A stretch of 6,055 nt of DNA from AM-0621 sp964573505 (GTDB lineage Bacteria > Planctomycetota > Planctomycetia > Planctomycetales > Planctomycetaceae): assembly GCA_964573505.1 (NCBI GenBank), contig CAZNMS010000523.1, forward strand, positions 1 through 6,055. Direction: 5' to 3'. The notes beneath the pieces are model-generated. The model ran no database searches. It was not told where the DNA came from and saw only the letters and a list, made by a program, of their open reading frames with translations. Positions 1-5,844 of the stretch are shown here, one piece after another (the stretch's first letter is position 1; each line of letters starts with the position of its first letter). The position numbers and the translations under genes are program-made.

Positions 1-217
1 GCAGAGCGAAAGGCGACTATCCATCGCGCTCAAGAATTCGCGTCACCAAACAAGAAGTCGCGAACTCGTCGCACGAAGAGATCGAACCGTTCCCGAAACC
101 TCAGCACTGCTCGCCTTCGGAAAATTCGGCGCGCTGTCATTACATTCCCGCCCGCCTTGCGTCTTACGGCCTCACTCAACTCAGGGCCAAATTCAGCGAC
201 ATCCGCAAAGGATCACA
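1..217. other. Leader region, possibly the 3' end of an upstream gene
   Basis: No confident gene or promoter is visible. All three forward frames are open across it, as is common in GC-rich DNA, so openness alone means little. The frame starting at base 3 stays open for 72 codons and stops at the TGA at 219-221, giving an ATGA overlap with the start of the next gene; its last residues (ARLASYGLTQLRAKFSDIRKGSQ without the first few) look protein-like. It may therefore be the C-terminus of a translationally coupled upstream gene, but no family is recognised. The frame of the LplT-Aas gene is also open back to base 2, without an in-frame ATG before 218. No convincing -35/-10 pair was found. Confidence 0.25.
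207..212 (+). promoter_or_regulatory. Ribosome binding site of LplT-Aas gene
   Basis: AAAGGA lies 5 bases before the ATG at 218. It decides the start, because the reading frame is open further upstream with no earlier in-frame ATG and no membrane or transporter-like residues. Confidence 0.6.
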
Positions 218-3200
218 ATGACGACCGATACCGACGCGACCTCGAAACCCGATCTCCGCAGTGGAGTCGGTTCACCGAGCTTCATCGGACTGCTGCTGAC
301 TCAACTGCTCGGCACGCTCAATGACAACATGTTTCGATGGTTCGCCGTCAGCCTCGCGAAGCCACTCATGACGCGCGGCGATGATGACTCGCTCGCACTC
401 ACGCTCGGACTGGCTGCGTTCACAGTGCCTTACTTGATTCTGGCCGTGCCCGCCGGGTTTCTGGCCGATCGCTTCAGCAAGCGAACGGTCATCGTCGCCT
501 GCAAAGTGGCCGAGATCATCATCATGGCGCTCGGCGTTGCAGCGATCCTTTCCGGCAACGCATGGCTGCTGATGGGAGTCGTCGCACTGACCGGCGCACA
601 AGCAGCGCTCTTCGGACCTTCAAAGTACGGTGCGATCCCGGAACTCGTTCAGCCCGACAAGCTCTCGTCCGCGAATGGATTTATGGGACTCGCGACTGTC
701 GGCGCTTCGGCGCTCGGAACGATCGCCGGCTATTGGCTCTTCGGTGCTGCCGGGATCAGCATGAAAAACGGAGCCACTCTGAGCAGCCTCATGTTTCCCG
801 GTGCGTTGCTCGTCGGGATAGCGGCTGTAGGAACCGTTACAAGCTTGCTGATTCGCAAGCTGCCGGCGGCGGATCCTCAACGCAAGCTCGAAAGCAATCC
901 TGTCGCCGCGACCGTGCGCGACATGAAGACGCTTTGGAACGACATCCCGATTCGACGCACGGCACTCGGCATCGCGTTCTTCTGGATGCTCGCTTCACTC
1001 GCGAATCTCAATCTCGACCCGTTCGGGGAATACATAGTCGGGCTCACGCGGCAGGATCTCGGCATCCTCGGAGCGATACTGGTTGTGGGCGTCGGCGTCG
1101 GCAGCGTTGTGGCCGGCATCGTCTCACGAGGCCGAGTCGAATTAGGCATCGTCACCGTCGGAGCTGTCGGGATCACAGTCAGTTGCTGCATGTTGTATGT
1201 GTCGTCGCAGAAGCTCGATGCCGAACCGCGTAAGCCTCTGCAAGTCGCCGTGAAGGAGTACCTCGAAGCGAAGTCGTTACTTCAAAAGGATCCGACCGCG
1301 CTTGAGAAACGCGACGAGCAAGGCAACGTCGTGCCGGGCGATGTCGGAGAACGCACTCTCGCTGAGTTGAAGCTGAAGACGAACGAGCCGTACCCGCCCT
1401 TCGAATCTGCGTTCTACTGGTGCTGCTTCTGGTTGTTCTTTCTCGGAGCGAGTTCCGGCTTCTTCGACATCCCGCTCGAAGCCAACTTGCAGCATCGCGC
1501 TGACGTCGACAAACGCGGCAGGATTCTCGCTGCGACGAACTTCTTGACGTTCTCGTTCATCCTCGGTTCGGCGGCAGTCTTTCATGTGCTGAGGTCAGTG
1601 ATCGGACTAAGTCCCGACAAGATCTTCCTCATCGCCGGCATCGCAACAGCTCCGGTCATCGCGCAGTCGTTCCGCATCTTGCCGCAGTCGACGATCCGCT
1701 TTGTCGTTTGGGTGATGAGCTTGTTCTTCTACCGCATTCGAGTCATCGGGCGCGAGCACATCCCCGAGCACGGCGGAGCGTTAGTCGTCGCCAATCATGT
1801 GTCATGGCTCGACGGCATCTTGCTGATCATGGTTTCGGACCGACCCATTCGCATGATCGCCTATGCCGACTACGTCGATGTGCCCGGCCCCGCAGGCTGG
1901 CTCGCGCGGACATTCGGCACGATCCCCATCAAGAGCGAGAACGGTCCGAAGGCGCTGATTCAGTCGCTCAATACCGCGAAGGAAGCCATTAAGAATGGCG
2001 AGCTTGTCTGCATCTTTGCGGAGGGTGCTCTCACTCGAACCGGTCAGTTGCAGCAGTTCAATCGCGGTCTCATGAGAATCGTTGCAGGCACGGGAGCCCC
2101 CGTGATTCCGTGCTATCTCGATCAACTTTGGGGCAGCGTCTTCAGCTATCACGGGGGCAAATTTTTTTGGAAGTGGCCGAAGCATTGGCCGTTCCCGATC
2201 GGCATCTTGTTCGGTCATCCGCTCGCCGATCCCGATAGCGTCGTCGAAGTCCGTCAAGCCGTTGAGCAATTAGGAGTGCAAGCTGTGTCTCATCGAACGA
2301 ACGACCTCATCCCCGTTCGACAGTTCTTGCGTGCGTGCCGCGACGGGCGCAAACGCGCGAAAGTCGCTGACTCCGCAGGGCTCGAACTCACCGGCGGAAA
2401 GTTGCTCGCGGCGTCGCTGTCGTTCGCTCGCGTGCTCGCCCGAGAAAACCTGCGTCGAGACGAACGCAATGTCGGCATCCTCTTGCCGCCATCGGTCGGC
2501 GGAGTGCTCGCCAATACGGCGGTCTCGCTGCTCGGCAAGACGTCGGTGAATTTGAATTACACACTCAGTGACGACGTTGTGAATTTCTGCATTCGAGAAG
2601 CACGCATCACGCACGTCATCACCAGTAAAAAATTCCTTGAGAAGAAGCCGATGAAGATCGACGCTGAATTGGTCTTCGTCGAAGACATCAAAGAAGGCGT
2701 CACTCCGACAGATAAGTTGCTGGCGGGCTTCTCGGCCTTTGTGGAACCGATAGCGCTGCTCGAACGTCGCCTCGGTTTGCATCGCATCAATGCGAACGAC
2801 CCAATGACGATCATCTTTACGAGCGGCTCAACGGGCGAACCGAAGGGAGTGATGCTGTCTCATCGCAACGTCGGCTCGAACATTCACTCGGCAGATCAGC
2901 TCTTTCAGATCGCCGAGAAGGACGTGCTGATGGGGGTGTTACCGTTCTTCCATAGCTTCGGTTACTCGCTGATGATGTGGCTGCCGCTGACGCTTCCGCC
3001 AAAGGGCGTCTATCACTTCAACCCGCTCGATGCGCGAACGGTCGGCTCACTCTGCGAGCAGCACAAAGTCACGATCATCGCCGCGACTCCGACGTTCCTG
3101 AAGTCGTACCTCAAGCGTTGCACCAAAGAGCAAATGGCTCACATGGACCTCGCGATTGTCGGTGCCGAGAAGCTGCCGATGACATTGGCTGAGGACTTTC

Positions 3201-3910
3201 ACAAAGCCTTCGGGATCTTCCCCACAGAGGGTTTTGGAACGACCGAACTCTCACCGCTCGCTGCTGCGAACGTGCCCGATCATCGCAACAACGCAGCCGG
3301 CACGGGGCAGACGGGCACGAAGCTCGGCACCGTCGGTCGCCCGGTACCGAACGTCGCTGCTCGAGTTGTCGATCCTGACACCGGCGTTGATCTCGGCACG
3401 AACAAACCCGGCTTGCTGATGTTCAAAGGCCCGAACGTGATGCTGGGTTACCTCAACCGTCCCGAGAAGACTTCCGAGGTCATTAAAGATGGCTGGTACA
3501 ACACCGGTGACATCGCCGTGATCGACGACGACGGCTTCATCACGATCACCGGTCGACTGAGCCGCTTCAGCAAGATCGGCGGAGAAATGGTCCCGCACAT
3601 CCGCATTGAAGAAGAGCTACTCCGCAGCATCGGCGAAGTAGCTACGGACGAGCCTGAAATCCGAGTCGCCGTGACCGCCGTCCCCGACGAAAGCAAAGGC
3701 GAGCGCATCATCGTCCTGCACAAAGCAATGACGAAGGCGATCGACGCCATCCAAAAAGATCTCAGCGCCGCCGGTCTACCGAACCTCTGGATCCCCGGCG
3801 CCGACTCCTTCTTCGAAGTCGATCAAATCCCCCTGCTCGGCACCGGCAAACTCGACCTACGAGGCATCAAACAAAAGGCTCACGATCTAACCGGCATCGC
3901 GATGAAGTGA
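218..3910 (+). CDS. LplT-Aas fusion: lysophospholipid transporter / acyltransferase / acyl-ACP synthetase
   Basis: A trifunctional inner-membrane protein for phospholipid recycling. In E. coli the separate LplT moves lysophospholipids such as lyso-PE to the inner leaflet, and Aas activates a fatty acid on ACP and transfers it to them; here both are one 1,230-residue chain. Residues about 20-485 are a 12-helix MFS domain with the LplT-type NDN motif in helix 1 and a GFLADRFSKR loop after helix 2. Residues about 495-690 are PlsC-like: HX4D motif with H527 and D532 (NHVSWLD), and FAEG at 600-603 in place of the usual FPEG. Residues about 715-1230 are the adenylation domain: P-loop FTSGSTGEPKG at 867-877, GFGTTE at 1005-1010, YNTGD with D1098, GRLSRFSK at 1112-1119, and LLGTGK with the likely catalytic K1211. 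The order and several blocks (LPFFHSFG, GAEKL, FSKIGGEMV) closely match E. coli Aas as I remember it. An extra stretch of about 64 residues (331-394) sits between helices 9 and 10. It appears monocistronic here. The family is near certain; substrate detail is by homology. Confidence 0.93.
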   Translation: MTTDTDATSKPDLRSGVGSPSFIGLLLTQLLGTLNDNMFRWFAVSLAKPLMTRGDDDSLALTLGLAAFTVPYLILAVPAGFLADRFSKRTVIVACKVAEIIIMALGVAAILSGNAWLLMGVVALTGAQAALFGPSKYGAIPELVQPDKLSSANGFMGLATVGASALGTIAGYWLFGAAGISMKNGATLSSLMFPGALLVGIAAVGTVTSLLIRKLPAADPQRKLESNPVAATVRDMKTLWNDIPIRRTALGIAFFWMLASLANLNLDPFGEYIVGLTRQDLGILGAILVVGVGVGSVVAGIVSRGRVELGIVTVGAVGITVSCCMLYVSSQKLDAEPRKPLQVAVKEYLEAKSLLQKDPTALEKRDEQGNVVPGDVGERTLAELKLKTNEPYPPFESAFYWCCFWLFFLGASSGFFDIPLEANLQHRADVDKRGRILAATNFLTFSFILGSAAVFHVLRSVIGLSPDKIFLIAGIATAPVIAQSFRILPQSTIRFVVWVMSLFFYRIRVIGREHIPEHGGALVVANHVSWLDGILLIMVSDRPIRMIAYADYVDVPGPAGWLARTFGTIPIKSENGPKALIQSLNTAKEAIKNGELVCIFAEGALTRTGQLQQFNRGLMRIVAGTGAPVIPCYLDQLWGSVFSYHGGKFFWKWPKHWPFPIGILFGHPLADPDSVVEVRQAVEQLGVQAVSHRTNDLIPVRQFLRACRDGRKRAKVADSAGLELTGGKLLAASLSFARVLARENLRRDERNVGILLPPSVGGVLANTAVSLLGKTSVNLNYTLSDDVVNFCIREARITHVITSKKFLEKKPMKIDAELVFVEDIKEGVTPTDKLLAGFSAFVEPIALLERRLGLHRINANDPMTIIFTSGSTGEPKGVMLSHRNVGSNIHSADQLFQIAEKDVLMGVLPFFHSFGYSLMMWLPLTLPPKGVYHFNPLDARTVGSLCEQHKVTIIAATPTFLKSYLKRCTKEQMAHMDLAIVGAEKLPMTLAEDFHKAFGIFPTEGFGTTELSPLAAANVPDHRNNAAGTGQTGTKLGTVGRPVPNVAARVVDPDTGVDLGTNKPGLLMFKGPNVMLGYLNRPEKTSEVIKDGWYNTGDIAVIDDDGFITITGRLSRFSKIGGEMVPHIRIEEELLRSIGEVATDEPEIRVAVTAVPDESKGERIIVLHKAMTKAIDAIQKDLSAAGLPNLWIPGADSFFEVDQIPLLGTGKLDLRGIKQKAHDLTGIAMK

Positions 3911-4101
3911 GGCAGACAGCATTGACGCCCTTTTCGTGTCGTGACACCGGTGGGTGATGAAGACACGTAATGACACTCCGAGGAAAAGTGGCCATTTCAC
4001 TTGGAGACATTGAAGGTGTTATGTCGCAGAGGCAAAGAAAACAATTGACTGACAAATCCCTTTTGCAGTTACAGAGCCGCCTCATGACGACATCGACAAA
4101 A
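3911..4101. other. Convergent intergenic region
   Basis: This is the space between the stop of the plus-strand LplT-Aas gene and the stop of the minus-strand sigma-like gene. It has no strong intrinsic terminator: no GC-rich stem followed by a clear T-run on either strand. It contains several copies of GACAC (3943-3947, 3962-3966, 3972-3976), of which the first two can pair with GTGTC at 3936-3940, plus a weak bulged hairpin at 3976-4006. A short plus-strand ORF of 56 codons starts at 3970 and is treated under findings. Confidence 0.5.
3976..4006 (-). terminator. Weak candidate terminator hairpin for the minus-strand operon
   Basis: AAGTG (3986-3990) pairs with CACTT (3998-4002) around a 7-base loop, and CTCC (3976-3979) can pair with GGAG (4003-4006) outside it, with a 6-base bulge on one side. 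Read on the minus strand the inner stem runs into a short T-tract (CACTTTT). It lies about 95 bases past the stop of the sigma-like gene. The stem is short and the T-tract has only four Ts, so this is a weak call. Confidence 0.2.
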
Positions 4102-4911
4102 CTATTTCCGACAGAAGTGCGCGACAAGACGCTCTTCTGACACTGGCAAAACAAACTGCACACGATGAACAATCTGCGGCGCTTTCACTGTATCGTGCCA
4201 TGGTTTGCAAAAATGCGCATTGGCAGTGCTAACCATTGCAACGGGGACGACAACCAAGAGGGAAAGAAGACGCATCAACGAACGGATTTTGCCGTGGTCA
4301 TTGATCTTTGCAGTTGCACGGCGTGCTTGGCGTTCTACGGTCGATGGTAAGAGTTCCGCTCGCCCCTCTGAACACACGCCCGTAATTTCTTCCATTTCGC
4401 ATAGCTGCTCGTCGGAGAGCCCTGCTTTACCAGCCTTATCAAGGATGAGGCTGTTGTACTCGGCTGGGCTTGTCGCGTCTTGCATGGCGCGAAACACTTT
4501 ATACACACTTTCCCTTAGATCAGAGAGCTTCCGCGGATCTGATGGAATCATTGTCGCACCATTCATCCTCTTCGCGGTAGCTGTATGAGCGATATCAGTC
4601 TCAATATCAGACGTAACTTCCGATCCGATACGGTTCTCGCGAAAGACTTTCTTGGCAGCAGTTCTCGCGATTGAGAGAAGTGCGCACCCAAGTAAATTCT
4701 TCCATACAGGCTGGGGCGTTAAGTCTGAGTCGCGAATAATCTTTGCCGCTAGGCGGCGACGGATTCGCTCCCAGATCCCTAAACATACTTCACTACAAAC
4801 ATCATTCCAAAGATTCCGCTCTAACCTTTTCTTAGATGCCGCATGGTTTGAGGTCCGTTCAATTTCACGCATGTTGGCTTTGAGGAAATCGTCATAGCTA
4901 AGTAATGTCAT
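4102..4911 (-). CDS. ECF sigma factor-like protein with C-terminal membrane span
   Basis: 269 residues, last gene of a three-gene minus-strand operon, 32 bases after the TPR-like gene. The call rests on pattern, not on a search. Residues about 27-92 resemble sigma region 2: NDVCSEVCLGIWERI (36-50) matches the usual DLVQEVFLRLW pattern, and W70 to R94 (WKNLLGCALLSIARTAAKKV...) matches the WLyxIARNxAxDxxR block. Residues about 131-204 resemble region 4: LRESVYKVFRAM, then GLSDEQLCEMEEITGV (164-179) and STVERQARRATAKI (190-203) as the two halves of a helix-turn-helix, separated by about 10 extra residues. After this a hydrophobic span (about 211-232) ends in ANAHF, similar to a signal-peptidase site, followed by a 37-residue tail with two HFC motifs (233-235, 265-267). 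Ordinary ECF factors are about 170-200 residues and lack a membrane span. If the span inserts with the sigma part in the cytoplasm, the tail is outside. It could instead be a degenerate sigma mimic or an unrelated helical protein. Confidence 0.5.
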   Translation of the reverse strand: MTLLSYDDFLKANMREIERTSNHAASKKRLERNLWNDVCSEVCLGIWERIRRRLAAKIIRDSDLTPQPVWKNLLGCALLSIARTAAKKVFRENRIGSEVTSDIETDIAHTATAKRMNGATMIPSDPRKLSDLRESVYKVFRAMQDATSPAEYNSLILDKAGKAGLSDEQLCEMEEITGVCSEGRAELLPSTVERQARRATAKINDHGKIRSLMRLLSLLVVVPVAMVSTANAHFCKPWHDTVKAPQIVHRVQFVLPVSEERLVAHFCRK

Positions 4912-4917
4912 TCTCTT

Positions 4918-4923
4918 CTCCTT
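4918..4923 (-). promoter_or_regulatory. Ribosome binding site of sigma-like gene
   Basis: On the minus strand AAGGAG sits 6 bases before the ATG at 4911-4909. It is a near-ideal Shine-Dalgarno sequence, fixes this start, and argues that the minus-strand frame is the real one rather than the antisense ORFs. Confidence 0.75.
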
Positions 4924-4943
4924 AATGGTGATCTCGGTCCGTT

Positions 4944-5570
4944 CTAAGCGCTCAACTTACTTCGAAGTAATTCTGCAGCAGGAATATTCATTTCATCGAA
5001 CTCACGTTCAAACATCAACCGTGATGCCAGAGCATCCTTCTGGTTATGAAAGTCTGCCAATTCAACTACTTGCGTAAGAATCTCATTTGCTTCGTCATGC
5101 AATCCTGCCGCATAAAAAGCCTGACCGAGAAGAAGGTATGAGAACGGCGAGTTGCTATTCAATTCAAAGGCGGTCCGAGCCCATTTTAGTGCTTCGCCAG
5201 CAGCCCCTGAACGACGCGATTCATCCGATATGTTAAGAGCCGATATCCACTTTTGCTCTATTGTCAGGGCATGATCCCAGCCTTTCAGCTCTGCTTCAAG
5301 GGCCATTAAATAGTCCCCTTTAGCACAGTGATACCCTGCGGTCATTACATTGTTATTCCACTCAGGATTTCGCAGCGTCTTACTCTCGGTCTCCCTGAAT
5401 ACTGAAAGCAGTTCCCTTGCAAGGTTTCCAACCTTTGTAAATGACTCTTCATCTCCCTTAGAGCGATGCTCATACATATCGCAATAGAGAGCACTCAGCT
5501 TGGGCTTAATCCTACCCTCTCGAATCAACATCTGATCTGATGTTTCGTTTCCGGATTTCATCTTCGACAT
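4944..5570 (-). CDS. TPR-like repeat protein, function unknown
   Basis: 208 residues, mostly helical, with no signal peptide or membrane span, so probably cytoplasmic. The clearest tetratricopeptide unit is residues about 141-172: SPFSYLLLGQAFYAAGLHDE followed by A161 and the helix ILTQVVELAD, matching the canonical W/Y-LG-Y/F-G-A spacing. A second TPR-like unit is at about 74-102 (MTAGYHCAKGDYLMALEAEL), and 120-137 (GAAGEALKWARTAFELN) forms a degenerate one between them. TPRs bind peptides of partner proteins, so a scaffold, chaperone or inhibitor for a neighbour is the reasonable guess. It is the middle gene of the operon: its start lies inside the end of the small membrane-protein gene and its stop is 32 bases before the sigma-like gene. 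The start at 5570 is supported by a good ribosome binding site. I do not recognise a specific family. Confidence 0.7.
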   Translation of the reverse strand: MSKMKSGNETSDQMLIREGRIKPKLSALYCDMYEHRSKGDEESFTKVGNLARELLSVFRETESKTLRNPEWNNNVMTAGYHCAKGDYLMALEAELKGWDHALTIEQKWISALNISDESRRSGAAGEALKWARTAFELNSNSPFSYLLLGQAFYAAGLHDEANEILTQVVELADFHNQKDALASRLMFEREFDEMNIPAAELLRSKLSA

Positions 5571-5706
5571 GGCTTTGATTCCTTTTTACCAAGACTTGAA
5601 TTCCTGAAGACTTAAGAACGACACTCCCACCTTTAACGACCAATAACGTTGCACAAACCGCAAGAATTGCGACCTGCAATGTTTGTGAATCAACGGCAAA
5701 GTTCAT
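5512..5706 (-). CDS. Small single-span membrane protein, 64 residues
   Basis: First gene of the minus-strand operon. Residues about 8-32 (QTLQVAILAVCATLLVVKGG and following) form one hydrophobic helix; the rest is a polar, charged tail (KRNQSHVEDEIRKRNIRSDV) that could be a short cytoplasmic helix binding a partner. I recognise no family. The ORF could be read from an ATG at 5799 (95 residues), but the start at 5706 is preferred because AAGGGGAG lies 7 bases before it and the extra N-terminal residues are Gly/Pro/Asp-rich and unlike the rest. The last 59 bases overlap the start of the TPR-like gene in another frame, so translation of the two is probably coupled. Its role may be to anchor the TPR or sigma-like protein at the membrane; this is inferred only from gene order. 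Confidence 0.6.
   Translation of the reverse strand: MNFAVDSQTLQVAILAVCATLLVVKGGSVVLKSSGIQVLVKRNQSHVEDEIRKRNIRSDVDSRG
5580..5587 (-). promoter_or_regulatory. Ribosome binding site of TPR-like gene, inside the upstream gene
   Basis: On the minus strand AAAAAGGA ends 9 bases before the ATG at 5570. It lies inside the coding region of the 64-residue membrane protein and supports a true overlap of the two genes. Confidence 0.6.
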
Positions 5707-5844
5707 CGAAGCACTCCCCTTGAAGTTGTGGTCGTCTCTTGAGTCGGGCATTCCGACGGGCAAATTCGCCCCGACCATTAAAGGCGCTTTCAGCCCCAAA
5801 TTCCGGATCGCAATCGCCTTCCATTTCTAAATTTTTGCGTACAG
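5707..5844. promoter_or_regulatory. Divergent promoter region with candidate operator
   Basis: This 138-bp space separates the start of the minus-strand operon from the start of the DUF3037 gene, so promoters for both must lie here or overlap the genes. A near-perfect 14-bp palindrome, GGGCAAATTCGCCC (5758-5771), agrees with its reverse complement at 12 of 14 positions and is the best operator candidate. Its core CAAATTC recurs at 5797-5803. An AT-rich patch at 5824-5836 contains TAAATT (5828-5833), too close to the DUF3037 ATG for a normal leader unless that mRNA is nearly leaderless. No clear -35/-10 pair is visible on either strand. Confidence 0.35.
5714..5721 (-). promoter_or_regulatory. 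Ribosome binding site of small membrane protein
   Basis: On the minus strand AAGGGGAG precedes the ATG at 5706 by 7 bases. It selects this start over the in-frame ATG at 5799. Confidence 0.6.

Noticed and set aside
272..2782. Minus-strand and alternative-frame ORFs inside the LplT-Aas gene (e.g. 272-601, 1802-2269, 2270-2782, and plus-frame 562-1233)
   Set aside because: They lie wholly within a clearly conserved enzyme, have Arg/Ser/His-rich compositions typical of shadow frames in GC-rich genes, and show no domain pattern.
3935..3967. CGTGTC / GACACG inverted repeat as a terminator for LplT-Aas
   Set aside because: A six-base stem with a 21-base loop and no T-run after it; too weak to call.
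3867..4172. Minus-strand 101-codon Cys-rich ORF across the convergent junction
   Set aside because: It overlaps both flanking genes in the wrong frame, has no Shine-Dalgarno, and its Cys content has no regular spacing suggesting a metal site.
4216..4275. Independent secreted peptide starting at Met213 of the sigma-like ORF (MRLLSLLVVVPV...)
   Set aside because: It looks like a signal peptide, but no Shine-Dalgarno precedes this ATG and the frame is continuous with the upstream domain, so a fused span is simpler.
4205..4897. Plus-strand ORFs antisense to the sigma-like gene (4205-4588, 4652-4897)
   Set aside because: The minus-strand frame is longer, has a near-ideal ribosome binding site and a sigma-like pattern; these plus ORFs lack both.
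5707..5799. Longer start (ATG at 5799) for the small membrane protein
   Set aside because: The ribosome binding site at 5714-5721 favours the start at 5706, and the extension would cover the palindrome and most of the promoter space.
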